Positions 24,350-35,637 of a stretch of 64,000 nt of DNA are shown one piece after another; within the stretch, counting starts at the first letter, position 1, and each line of letters starts with the position of its first letter. The notes beneath the pieces were generated by a model. The model worked only from the letters and a program-made list of their open reading frames with translations, searched no databases and had not been told where the DNA came from. The position numbers and the translations under genes were made by a program. Source of the DNA: Takakia lepidozioides (lineage: Eukaryota > Streptophyta > Takakiopsida > Takakiales > Takakiaceae). The stretch spans positions 51,026,001 through 51,090,000 of the forward strand of contig CM060733.1 of assembly GCA_030704615.1 (NCBI GenBank). The letters are read 5' to 3'.

Positions 24350-24655
24350 GTAGTGGCAAGGAAGGCGGGTTGGGGAGGGCGACGTGGCAGATAGGGAAGC
24401 GAGGGTGGCAAGGCGTGGGCAAGGGCCTCGGCGCGGAAGGCTTGGGGGCAGGCGGGCCCCACGCGCCCGCGTGGCGCTGAGGAGTGGGAGTCAACGGGAA
24501 GGAGTGCGAGGGCTAGGCTGGGCGCTCACGTGGCGTGGAGGACATGGCAGGGCGGGCAGTTTTGCCCGAGTACCCCGGCACTATCCCTCAAAGTGTCTGG
24601 GACATAGTGCCGAGGGCGGCCCCGCGCGGAACATTTTGCTCGCAAAAATGTTGTC
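24350..24655. repeat. GC-rich block with two hairpins
   Basis: About 300 bp of GC-rich sequence stand alone in AT-rich surroundings. At the right end CCCCGGCACTAT (24573-24584) pairs with ATAGTGCCGAGG (24604-24615), 11 of 12. AACATTTTG (24631-24639) pairs with CAAAAATGTT (24644-24653). Such CGGCACTAT...ATAGTGCCG subterminal hairpins resemble those of plant CACTA-type DNA transposons, but no CACTA terminus was found. Confidence 0.5.
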
Positions 24656-24659
24656 ACAC

Positions 24660-26400
24660 ATTGAACTAGGTATTATTGTATTTCAGGCATCCATCATCCA
24701 GGCCCCATGAATGCAAGAAATACATCCATCGCATCATGACTTTGCCATCACACAGTACTGTGTCTGTGCACATGCCTCCTCATACACTCATATTGGAGAC
24801 CGTGAACATTCAAATTTAAAATTTGAAACTGCATTGAATGTACCTCCAGAATGAATGGACATTATTTTGTGGATGATTGTTGTCATCCATATGATTGACC
24901 AGCTGTCCCCAGCGTCTCGTCCCCTCATTCTCTGTCTCCAAACTTGTGTATGACAAATTTTCACTCAGTGCCTTGTGCTTTTTCTATGTGCTTCGACAGG
25001 CTTCTCGAGAAATATGTCTGCAAATGACATAACTGAAGAGTTTGTCCCTCCTGTTGTGCCCCATCTAAGAGCGTAACTTAAGATGCCCGTCAAGTGTTTG
25101 ACAATATGGAGTGTGCGCATAGATATGTGATGCACATTATTATTGGCAACTAGATTTCTCCCTCTCTCGCCAATGATGAAGCTGCCATGGAGATTTAGGG
25201 AAGCCTGGCTATGGCAGCAATAGGCCTTTGGTCATGCTGCTTGTTAATCTCTCGCAAGTTGATGTTGGGGTGGTTCGTCTCTTCCAAGTAAATGACCCAA
25301 GTTCTTGCAGTATGGAGTTGGTGCTTGATGAAGCTGTTTGTAGAGAAAATGGATTCCACATAGAGGAGACAATCGTGTGGCAATTGATATGATATTGCAG
25401 CATATCCGCACTAAGCTTGGCCAACATGATCTTCACAAAATTTATCCGAATGTTCATATAATTCAATCTACATTTCAGGTTTGGTCATATTGGCCTATAT
25501 TGTGAGCTAGGGCTGATAGTGTCTTACTTAGTTTTCTCTGTCTGATGTAGCTTGATATTGTGAGTGCATGTGTTCTGTCAAATGGTTTTTTTTTTTGTCT
25601 CTTTGCCCTTTTAGGCAAATTCGAGGCATGCATATTCTCATTCGTGATCAGGAGACAACGAAGCATGACTTTGTATTCTATGCGGACCGCCTCATACTAT
25701 GCTTGGTATATATGTTACTTTTTGTTGATCCCATGTAGTTGCTTTCTTTTCTATGGAGAACTCAACCCTGTTGGAGACACATGAAGAAGCCAAAAAATAT
25801 AGGGTTGCCTTAGAGAGTAGCATATGTGATGTGCTACATTATAAATACCAAGGAATTGAGGAAGTGGAGATGATGTCAGGTGGTTGAACATGGGCTAGGC
25901 CATTTGCTCTTCACTGAGAAGCAGGTTATCACTCCCACAGGTATTGGTTGATGCAGGAATGCTATTCCGTGAGCCTAGATGTGTGAGCTTGTATTCGTGA
26001 GCATAGGCTCACGAATGGGAAAACCCCATATTCCCGCGGGTTACATATTGAATAGTGGAAGACCTATAACCGTGTAGCCTTACGACAGAAGAACCTCCTA
26101 TTCCCGCGGAAGTTTTTAAATGACATAAGAGGTCTAACTACAACCGTGTACCTTGAGATGATTGCAGACAATTCCTACAAGGGCATAATGTTGCTCAATG
26201 GAGGAAGCCATGACCATCTTAATGAAATGAGTTGGAACATTCTTCATGCGATAGGGCCACAGTATGCGAGATGGAAACGATACTGCCCCGAAAGGATGTT
26301 CTGCTTGTGGAACAGGCACATAGGGTTTAGGATGAACATGTGAAAGAAAATTGGGGTCTGAGACATCAGTGTCTTCATTCGGGTATAAGCATGCGCATAG
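24660..26400. other. Intergenic, degenerate sequence
   Basis: I find no supported gene. Short frames between 25240 and 25480 on both strands look like eroded coding sequence, but I cannot assign them. GTGGAAGACCTATAACCGTG (near 26057) and ATAAGAGGTCTAACTACAAC (near 26126) suggest old duplications. Confidence 0.4.
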
Positions 26401-26464
26401 GTTTTCATGGCGAATGAATCTCAGACAACAGTTTTTTGGGTTTTTTTTTCTTTTTTTTTTTCCT

Positions 26465-27250
26465 TTGCAAACTTGGGGACAGTGGCCCTCATATTTTGTA
26501 TCCGCTGGCGCATACTGGACAACAGTGTATTTTGTTTTTTAAAACATTTTTTTAATTTTTTTTAATTTTGTTTTTTAACAAAACAGGGAACAGTGGCCCT
26601 CATATTTCGTATGCGCCGGCGCATATCAGACAACAGTGTTTTTTGTTTTGTTTTTTTAATTTACTTTTTTTTTAATTAATTTGTTTTTGCAAAACAGGGA
26701 GAGTGACCCTCATATTTCGTATGTGGCGGCGCATACCAGACAACAGTTTTTTTTTAATAATTTTTATATAATAATTTGTTGTATTTTTGTTTTTACAAAA
26801 CAGGGTGTAGCCCTCATATTTCGTATGCGTCGGCGCATACCAGACGACAATGTTTTTTTCTTAAAACAACTATTTTCTTTATTTTATTTTATTTTATTTT
26901 TAGTTCTTTTAACAAAACAAATGACAATGGCCCTCATATTTCGTGGTGCATACCAGACAAGAGTTTTTTTTTTTTTAATTTAATTGTTTTTTACACAAAA
27001 CAGGGGACAATGGCCCTTATATTTCGTATGCGCCGGCGGATACCATACCACAGTGTTTTGTTTTTTAAACACATTAATTATTTTTATTTTTAAATTTTAT
27101 TTTTAAATTTTAAATTTTGTTTCTACAAAATAGGGGACAGTGGCCCTCATATTTGGTACTATGCGCGCATACCAGACATCAGTGTTTTTTTTTAATTTAA
27201 TTAATTTAATTTTTGTTTACAAAACAGGGACAGTGACCCTCATATTGTCA
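26465..27250. repeat. Palindromic minisatellite, seven units plus one truncated
   Basis: Units start near 26469, 26583, 26692, 26798, 26915, 26997, 27126 and 27222, spaced about 80-130 bp. The core is ACAGTGGCCCTCATATTTCG, then an 18-bp palindrome whose consensus is GTATGCGCCGGCGCATAC, then CAGACAACAGTG. Units are separated by T-rich stretches of variable length and each is preceded by AAAACAGGG. The last unit stops after CCCTCATATTGT. The open frames across it are by-products of the repeat. Confidence 0.85.
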
Positions 27251-28370
27251 TTTTTTGGCTTCCTCGGATATAGGGTCGTTATACAGTAATACGCGGAAAT
27301 ACGTCCCCCTTCTTAATGTTTTGACGACCTTTCATAATCATATATAATTTACATTATGGGCTCACGATTTCCAGCTCACCGCTCATGGTTTACCGTCCCT
27401 GTTGGTTGATGCCATAGTTTGGTAGGGACTGCTTCGTTATTCAAGGAGATATACCACAAACATCTGAATTGTGTTGGTTTGTGAGGCCTACTAACAAGTT
27501 TTGTTTGTGGAGAAAAAAACTATTTTGTTTGTGATTCCTAGCATGAACTTGTTATATTATTTAGAGTTTAATTCTAGTGAAGATGCTTTGAGTAAGAACA
27601 TGGGAGCATAGGTGTCTATTTTAGAAGTGTGACTTGCATGACTGGGCTAATAATTGGGTTTTGTTGATATGACCACGAGATACAAAGCTTCACTGCTAAA
27701 ATATGGTCTCGTCTTCTTTTGGTGGTTGTGTGCAGGCGCTATCTACATTGGGGTGGATTTCTGCAAGCAGCTTTGTGGGGTTTCAATCATACGCAGGTAA
27801 AATGTCCAGAAATGGGGCATGCCACCACATGTAGATGTTTTACTGCTAGATTTGGATTCAAGGCATGTTTTTTGCATTTCAACTACTTATTCTGAACTTT
27901 GGCATTATTAGTGGCTAGTGTGGTCCACTTACATTCAACTTTCTATCATACGTGCCCTCTTAAAGTACTATAAATGTTTTCTCAAGAAGGTGGGAACAGC
28001 TACTGAATAGAGAACATATTTATGTGTGCATGAGCAGGAGATGCCTTGTTTTCACACGACTCTGAACCACTGTGCACCATGGATGTGACCAAAATAGAGT
28101 GACCAAAAGAACTAATCTGTTCTGCAAGCACAATATGGCTTTTATTCCGATAAAATGAACATTCAGATTTTGGACATTTGTGCAGACATGGATGTCTACT
28201 TGTTGAAAACCCTAGCCCTAGAACTGATGGACCTGACTCACTGGGAAGAAGAGCTATGGGTTATTAATATGCTTAGGAGCAGATTAAATTGTTACAACCT
28301 CTTGGGACAACCTCTTTGATTATTTAAATGTTTGTTATGCTTTGTGAAATTCCAAATAGTTTTCTATTTG
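27250..28370. other. Intergenic sequence without recognised features
   Basis: I see no convincing ORF, RNA gene or repeat structure in this stretch. Confidence 0.4.
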
Positions 28371-28640
28371 CACTTGAGCAGATTTGTAGCCCAGTGGTTG
28401 GGTTTGCCTTATATGCATGAGTACTTGGTTCTAGTATTTGGCTCTCCTGGTTTAAAATGGGGGCCTAGTGGTTGGGTGTTTGTGCCATGCCTGTGCATAA
28501 CCTAGGTGATCCTGGGTTGATTCCTTCAACATGTGCCTTCAGACCGTCTATTGGGCCCTCGATGGCCTGTGTGTTGAGCAGTAGGCTCTCTAAATTCCCT
28601 GGCCGTTAAAGAAACTTTATTTTATCTTTATCTCTTCGAA
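28371..28640 (+). mobile_element. tRNA-derived SINE, family 1, copy 2 (partial plus full copy)
   Basis: A partial 5' copy (28371 to about 28436, GCACTTGAGCAG...TAGCCCAGTGGTTGGG) is followed by a fuller copy from about 28461 to 28640. The B-box is degenerate (GGTTGATTCC, 28515-28524). The 3' end is complete: GTTAAAGAAACTTTATTTTA then TCTTTATCTC. Confidence 0.75.
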
Positions 28641-28984
28641 TGGTTATTAATTACACAAACTATTAGAATTGATAGCAATAAAGAATGAAGTCAAGCTCTC
28701 CACTCAGCCATAGAAACCATTCTCATATACTTGATGATCAATTAGTGGCTTCACCCCCGAGCTTACACATAAGGTCTTACATTTGATCTTTATGATCTAT
28801 CTAGTCACATCTAGTTATTTCCACTGCGATGGTGTCCATTCATTTTCTAACGGTGAGTTCAATGGTAGTTTTTTAGTCTTCTAGAAGGTGTGTTTAACTA
28901 CTTCCAATACTCCCACTTAGTTAATTTATATCCAACTAATTCTTCAATTGTCTTTGGAGAAAAGACACCAAGTATAGCTAAACA

Positions 28985-29760
28985 CTTGATGTGTTTTGTA
29001 TGTGATAAAGACTCTTCATCAATACATCCGCAACCATATCTCCTCTTGGCACAATAGATCGCCTTTCTCTCTCATTATAACTTCTCGTATGTAGTGATGT
29101 TGAATTTCAATGTGCTTGGTCCTCGAATGATACTTCAGATTCTGACTTAGTGCAATCGCACGTGGACTCTTAAATATCGAAATACCTCATCACTGCTTTC
29201 CAATGGGTTTGTCCGAGATCTGTCAAAATTTGTGAAACCATCCCCACTCAATGAACAATGTCTGGCCTAGTACAAACCATGCAGTACATTAAAATGCCAA
29301 CCGCGCTTTGATGAAGAGTCTTATTTATATCTTTCTTATCTTCTTTGGTGTTGTGTGCCATGTCCTTCGTGAGTTCCAAACCAACTTCGAGAGGAGTTGA
29401 TGTTTGCTTACTCATCTCCAAATTGAACATTTGTAGAATGGTCCCAATATATTGTTGTTGATGCATAAATATTGTATGGTTCACTCGGTCTCTGCTGATT
29501 TAAAAAACCAAGATAGATTTGAATCTCATTCATATCAGTCATGACAAACTCAACATTTAATGCTTTAGTTTGTGACACAATCCCTGACGATCATGATCAC
29601 AAAATTGTATCATCCACATATAAAGCTATGATCACAAATCTTCTCCCATTTTTTTCACATAGATATTTGTGTCAGCATCGAATCAAGAGATAATCATCAA
29701 TGCTGACATATCAAGCTTGAGGACTTTGTTTTAGTCCATACAAATTATTTTGCACCTTAC
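28985..29760 (-). mobile_element. Ty1/copia pol remnant (reverse transcriptase to RNase H)
   Basis: Minus-strand fragments in order: NNLYGLKQSPQA, the catalytic box ALYVDDTIL (YVDD at 29620-29609), then an intact stretch 29484-29248 with MSKQTSTPLEVGLELTKDM and ILMYCMVCTRPDI. After it comes KYHSRTKHIEIQHHYIREV of RNase H near 29090-29150. Stops and frame changes lie between them, so it is a dead fragment. Confidence 0.85.
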
Positions 29761-29764
29761 ACAC

Positions 29765-31545
29765 AAGATTATTTCTTCATTATACAAAATCTTCAACTGC
29801 TACACCAGCAACTTCAAGCAGCAGTTCAACCGATGCTGGTTCTGGAGCTACAACGTCACCTTACAACCATTCACCTTCTAATAGTGGGTTCAACGGTAGT
29901 TTTTTAGTCTTCTAGATCTTTTGTCTTCTACAGAATGATATGTTTAACTACTTCCATTACAAACCTCTATTATAGTCAATCCAATGTTTTGAAATGTCGA
30001 TTAAAAAATCGAACAACCGACCAGACCCTCGTAAAGCAGTCGTTTGATGATTGTGCAGCGGTCGCCGACAAAATTTATTTAAAGAAACAAAGACCAAAAA
30101 AAAAAAAAAAAAAAAAAAAAAAACGATCTCATAGCCATCGTAGCCCCATCGTACCCTAGCTATTGGTCAACGGTCACCCCGTGCGATTGTCCCACTGTCG
30201 TCTGGCCGTCCATCTATCTTCTGGCTATTGGTCGGCCGTTGCGGCTGCCCAACATTTTCTTTTGCATTGAAAAAATAAAAATATGAAGGCCATGCGTGCA
30301 GTACATGTAGGCTGCCACCTTGTCCATGGGAATAAATTGGATCGTTAAAAAAAAAATTAAACAATGTGAAAAAAGTTCCGACATAAACTTTAAAGTCAAT
30401 TCTAGATTTTCCGTGATGCTGATGTGTTGGCGCCATGTCAAATCATAATTGACAACTATGCTTTTTTTGTAATATCATTTGCTGCAGCTTCTGCACTTGT
30501 CTATTCGTGTTTATGATCCAAATTGGCTCCAAACTCTAAAAGCTTTAATCCAACAAGAGATAATAAGCAACTAGACAAGCATGTATGATTACTGCCCAAC
30601 AATAACTTTCCATGATTGTCCAAAGTATGGTCCATAAATCTTCTACTCTAAATCTCTATCATTCTCATAGATGTGGATGTAACTAAAATGGACATTGAGA
30701 ACGGGATTGTGAACATAGACAGTCATTTTTTCAACATAAATTTCACTAAATTTCAGACCCAGATTCCAATGCATTCACTGCTAAGTCTTGAGTAGTTGAG
30801 TACCATAGTATAAGGGAAAAGAATGGGAAAATGGGAAAATTATGGTTTCATTGATATTCCACCCTTCAATAAAAACTCAGATGGGATCCAGCCATTTCCA
30901 CAACAATATAGCACTAATGGAGCTAAGTGCTAGGCAAACGCCTTGGAAAAAAAAATGTGCATTGATTCATGAGGATGAGAACTTAGTGTTTTGATGGACC
31001 CCTGTGGAGGATGATGTTCTGGTGAAGGAATCGAGACAATTAGAGACCCAGCATTTGCTATATAAATCATCTTCCAATTGCTTGCCTAAATGTTTATTTG
31101 TGTTGTCTTTATGTCTTTTTCACCTCTAGTCTAAGTGCACCCTAAAATAACATCTACAAAAAGTCAACTTATTAAGTGTCTCGAAGTCATCGCATTGCCT
31201 CCATAGACCTCTCAATACCAGCTGTGTGAAAACAAATGGATAGCTTGTATGTCATTTTTTGGGGGACCTCTGTGTCACATTTTTCACCCCCTTAACAATT
31301 ACATCAATATGATGCAAAATTGACCATGTTTAGGCTGCGTCAAACGTGGCCTGATGTCGCTGATGCTGATAACTTTGACGAAAAACGGGATGCCTGAAGT
31401 CAAGAGACCAAGTTTTTGGAAGTTCATTTGTGGACCAGTTCACTGAGAATTGCAGCTCGCTAGCTAACCTCACTCCCTGCGCCAGCCTATATGCAGTGTA
31501 CGCCTCAATGTACTGTTGAAATCAATACTCTATGCTATGGGTATG
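29765..31545. other. Intergenic, with a 30-bp A tract
   Basis: It holds an uninterrupted A run near 30097-30123, possibly a retroposed tail. The C/G-rich stretch 30130-30250 has GGTCAACGGTCACCCC and GGTCGGCCGTT variants. No gene is supported. Confidence 0.4.
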
Positions 31546-31553
31546 TAATGTAC

Positions 31554-32390
31554 CAATGTTGAGCGGGTATTAATTTATTTTTTATTTTTTATTTATCCTC
31601 AAGGTAAGGGTAACCTGAATTTTGAGAAAAGATTTACTCAGTCAAGGAATTATTATTTTCAAATGGAAACTAAGGGTCAGTTCCCGTTAATGCACATTTG
31701 TAGAACACATTGGGTCAGGGTATAACCGGGTACCCTCAAAATCTAACATGAGGGTAAGGTTATTTAACGGGTCCGGATAATTTGGTATACCAGCCGGATA
31801 AATATAATTAAGTTTGGGTAGGATAAGGGACGTAGCAATTTCCTAGGGATTTCGGATGAATTGGCAACATAACCAATATAAAACAATCAAATGTTAACCA
31901 GAAGACATTAAAGTTGAATATAGCTTTGAGCATAATCAATCAATGTTAAAAAACTAAGTTTCAATTCCAAGAATATACTAGGTATAGTACATGTGCAAGG
32001 CAATGAAGCAGCCTAGAAAACCGCACTAGTACCTCCATAGTGTTATTTAATGGGATTTGTGATCTATCCTTGAGATACAATATCAGTGGGCACAAGAGCA
32101 TAGGTTAGCAAGTCTATTACCTGGATTCCATTACCCGCTAAGAAAAACATTACCAGGCCTAAGGGTCAGGTAAATGCTGGTGAGTGGGCCGTCATCTAGG
32201 TCCAGGTCCAGGGGAAATATAAAATATACTCATCAGCTGTAAGGGTAAACAAAACCTGCAGGTCTGGATATATACGGGTAAACCGTATTTTCTTTTCCCC
32301 TCTAATAATTCCAAATAAAATTTATCGCAGGGCCACTGTCCCCTGTTCTTTATATATATATATATATATATATATACCCGCTCAATACTG
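31554..32390. mobile_element. hAT-like non-autonomous DNA transposon
   Basis: The left end CAATGTTGAGCGGGTAT (31554-31570) and the right end, reverse complement CAGTATTGAGCGGGTAT (32390-32374), match at 15 of 17 positions. Flanking octamers TAATGTAC and GTATGTAC agree at 6 of 8, consistent with an 8-bp target-site duplication. Interior motifs such as ACGGGTCCGG, TACCCG and ATACGGGTAA are typical hAT subterminal repeats. There is no transposase frame. Confidence 0.65.
32330..32378. repeat. Minisatellite core copy next to (TA)n
   Basis: AGGGCCACTGTCCCCTGTTC is the reverse complement of the 26.5-kb minisatellite core. It is followed by about 14 TA dinucleotides inside the hAT-like element. Confidence 0.7.
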
Positions 32391-33451
32391 GTATGTACAT
32401 GATGGATATGTGTATATTGTATGTGCATGAAGACAACATCCGATGTGTGTGCTTATATTGAGTGGATGACATACCACCGACAATAGGTATCTAGGGAGCT
32501 GATTTGAGAGAAGATTTTCCTTGATCCTGCAATGTTGTCAGTGATGGGGAAACTTTGTAATCAAAAGGTTGTTGGGTACCAAGTCATGTCATTCTCATTA
32601 GTGACCTCACCCTAGCTTGTCCCTGAAGAACACAGATATTTGAAGAAAAACCAGCATACAAGAACAATGAAAGTTTCAAACAACAGCCTGCTCACCACAA
32701 TCAAGTGTGTCAAGTCTACAGCTGTAGTCATGTAACTCTTATATCATAATGACTCTTTCAAGTTGCTCAGTAACAATTTCGGTAGCAGACAAAGAAATGG
32801 TCTAATCGCACAAGGCTATATCATCACACTAGTATCACGCTAGGACGTAGCAACGTTTCTTCATTGCTGCTGTGAAGCATGTCGCTTGATCAGCACCCAG
32901 TCTGCCTGGGAAAGGGTAGTTGGATTTGTACACTGTCATCAATCTACAGCCAGACATCCAGGCAACTTTGGGCACCGTGTACATGCATTTCTGGGTAAGG
33001 CATTGATCTGATTGATCAGTATGCTTCTATATTGAATGCCAGTAAGTAATGCTAGCCTGAAAGATTACTGTACAATTCCGAATTCCTGGAAAGAGTAATA
33101 ATAACCTGTACAAGGTCTCAGGCAAACAAACTGTATAAAGTTTATGAATCCGTGGTGATGAAGTGTTTTTTACCAAGAACAGCTCCGACTCTCCTCCGAC
33201 TTCACGTGGGCAATCACGGAAGTGCTTTGGACAAGATTGGAGAAACAGAAATGGATACTTTGTGACAGCTCAAATATCAAGTACAGACAGCTCCAAATTT
33301 TCCCGCTAAGCAAATAGTAGGAAGACGCGATTGAAGACTCACATTGAACTACATACATGTCATGCATTGAGTTACTATCGCGCGATTACTACGCAATCCC
33401 GCTAAGAATTCTACCCAGGGTCGCCTTAGAAGATCTGTAATGTTCAGGAAC

Positions 33452-33757
33452 CTACTGAAGATCTATTAACACATCAGGCACTTGCTGGCGTTTGGCATTA
33501 TCACCACTGTAGTTCTGCTCTCGAACTCTTGCTGCAGCAGCTTTGGCTTGTTTCTGGATGGCAATATGCCTCTCTTCATCGGACATATCCCTAGATAGAG
33601 CAGGAAGATTGCTTGGAGAGTCCTGGAAGTTGTATGGAGTGCTCTTGCCAGTGTAGAAAATGCCCGCATCGCAAGCTCGAGCTGCTTCCTGAGGCGTTAG
33701 CTCAGGACGGTAACGGATTCCTCTGTACTCAACACGCTTCTCCCCCGACTTTTCCAT
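33452..33757 (-). CDS. AP2-like protein with internally deleted DNA-binding domain, about 101 aa
   Basis: A single-exon frame starts at ATG 33757 (MEKSGEKRVEYRGIRYRPE) and ends at 33452. The AP2 domain keeps its first strand (YRGIRYRP) and its helix with the following segment (LTPQEAARACDAGIFYTGKS then TPYNF). The middle, where strands 2 and 3 and the WLG motif should lie (about 22 residues), is missing without a frameshift. The helix region matches the AP2 gene at 49.5 kb (AHAYDAGIFYTGKRTPFNF), so the two are paralogues. The C-terminus is Ala/Arg/Gln-rich. It might be a small interfering regulator or a decaying copy; the open frame and a TATA box favour some expression. Confidence 0.6.
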   Translation of the reverse strand: MEKSGEKRVEYRGIRYRPELTPQEAARACDAGIFYTGKSTPYNFQDSPSNLPALSRDMSDEERHIAIQKQAKAAAARVREQNYSGDNAKRQQVPDVLIDLQ

Positions 33758-33850
33758 CTCTCTGGGACTCAAGCTCACCCTGTCTCTCCTTCCACACTCT
33801 CAAAATTCTCAAGTAGTGATTGGCCACATCTACACATGGACATGTGACCA

Positions 33851-33858
33851 TATATATA
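33851..33858 (-). promoter_or_regulatory. Possible TATA box for the truncated AP2 gene
   Basis: TATATATA lies 94 bp upstream of ATG 33757, a plausible distance for a plant core promoter with a short leader. Confidence 0.4.
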
Positions 33859-34819
33859 ACTACAGTCTAGAGTCCAACCCTTGACACACATGCAGAAAGA
33901 TAAAGTGGGTTTCGAGGGAGTTTAGATCTTGGAAGAGTTTAAACATGACTGGTAAATTACACACAAAGTCATGTCGACATAATTTCAAATATTTGAATCT
34001 TCAGTACCTATCAATTGCTAGGTTCGACGTATTGCGTGTCTGTAGGCTGTGTCAGCTTCAGTCGGACCGACCTAACCGACAAAGAAATGGTCTCGACCCT
34101 GTTGATACATAGGTCTTCTGCTAATTAATAGCTTCACAAATATCCCACTCTAGTAGCTCTAGAGCTTATTCTAAATGGGTTTGTCGTACACTCGTCTTGC
34201 ACAAGGGGGTTAACCAGTCGTTGAACATCCTCAACCGTGAGGCAAAATACTACAAGGTTTCTTCAGGCAGCGGGCGAGGATTGGAAGCCATGTCAGTACT
34301 TACCTCCAACTAGGTAGTAGGGATTAAAGAAGTTCAAGTACTGTAGTTTCTATTTTTAGCCTAGGATGTCTTTGTTTTTCCAATATAAACAATAACAATA
34401 TGATTCTTTCAATCCTAAACATTTTCAACATCTTCATTGGCAACATCATCATTGTTGTAATTGATCGCAATCAACACATGATTTTTTATGCATTGGGAGG
34501 TTGATGAAGATGTATCATTCTGATCTGATGTGGTATTCGGTGGATGACAGTGTGCATGACCACATTATGTTACTCGTTTGGGCCACATACATACACTTTG
34601 AAGAGGGGATATGAGCTTTTCAGCTCATTGTATGCAGTGTATCACACCGCCTTTCTGCATTTGCTCGTCATTTGTATTCAGTGTGTGCAGTCTGTTAAGG
34701 GTCTAGTGTGCGTATTCATTGCCTCATGTGTTCAATGTTCCCGCCAATATCACATGCAATACAGATGAGGTTTCAAAAGCATGGTGCGGTGATACATGCT
34801 TCCCAGGTGTGACAGGGAG

Positions 34820-34945
34820 GGATAATGCGAACAAATGTGTATGAACACATGTCCAGGCACACATATTCACATATCCTACATGTATATGTGTATGAACAAA
34901 TGTGTGCGAACAAATGTATATAAACACATATCCAGGCATACAACA
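34820..34945. repeat. Short degenerate tandem repeat
   Basis: ACAAATGTGTATGAACACAT with GTCCAGGCACACA recurs as ACAAATGTATATAAACACAT with ATCCAGGCATACA about 85 bp further on. Confidence 0.55.
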
Positions 34946-35394
34946 TCATACATTCCATCCAAACCATCTACATTCAATTGATGCTCTGACTGCAACAAGC
35001 AACAAATTATCTGACACCAACCCCCAAAGCACAAACAATACACCAACATGGACTGTAAGTAGAACTGATCCAATGCTAGCTCGCCTACGACTCGTCACCA
35101 CACTTGACAATTCAACCACTCTAACTCAAACTCAAACCTCTATACAGAATGCGCTACATATCAGAAAACAACTGCTCTGAAACCCACCCATACTTGCCCA
35201 TTAAAGAAGGAATCTAATATCAAGATAAGTCTAAAGCTAAGTATAGTAAATCACAGGTTGGTATTTCAACACCCTCTCTCACTCCCAACTCTCTCTAGCC
35301 TCATGTACAAGAGTTCAAGGCATATCTGGGACTTATGATTGGAGATCTCGGGCTCGAATATAACTAATTTCTATCATGTTTTCTGAGTGTCTCA

Positions 35395-35580
35395 AATGCT
35401 ATCCAGCCAAGAGGCTTTGTAAAGATATCTGATTGTTGTTCTCGAGTGGGGATGTACTCTAAGTTAATGTCACATTCTTCCAATCTTTCTCGCACGCAGT
35501 GTGTTAGATCTCAATATGTTTTGTTCTAGCAGGCAAGACTGGATTTCTGCCTAACTTGATACTACTCTAATTATCACACC
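35395..35580 (-). mobile_element. Ty1/copia RNase H remnant
   Basis: The minus strand reads SSIKLGRNPVLPARTKHIEI, then RERLEECDINLEYIPTREQQ and SDIFTKPLG. These are the conserved C-terminal motifs of copia RNase H. In-frame stops and a frame change make it non-functional. Confidence 0.85.
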
Positions 35581-35637
35581 AAGACAAAGAGGGTTTAGGG
35601 TTGAAGGGTGGGCCCACCACCCTGGGTACAAGGGCCA

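Noticed and set aside
26681-27093. Plus-strand ORFs with repeated PHISYA/ALIFRMRRRIP motifs
   Set aside because: These are translations of the minisatellite units in different frames, not a repeat protein.
26465-27250. CRISPR-like array (repeats with spacers)
   Set aside because: Spacers are T-rich low complexity, repeats vary, and the genome is eukaryotic.
33758-33778. Upstream start of the truncated AP2 protein at 33778
   Set aside because: That codon is GTG, not ATG; the first ATG is at 33757.
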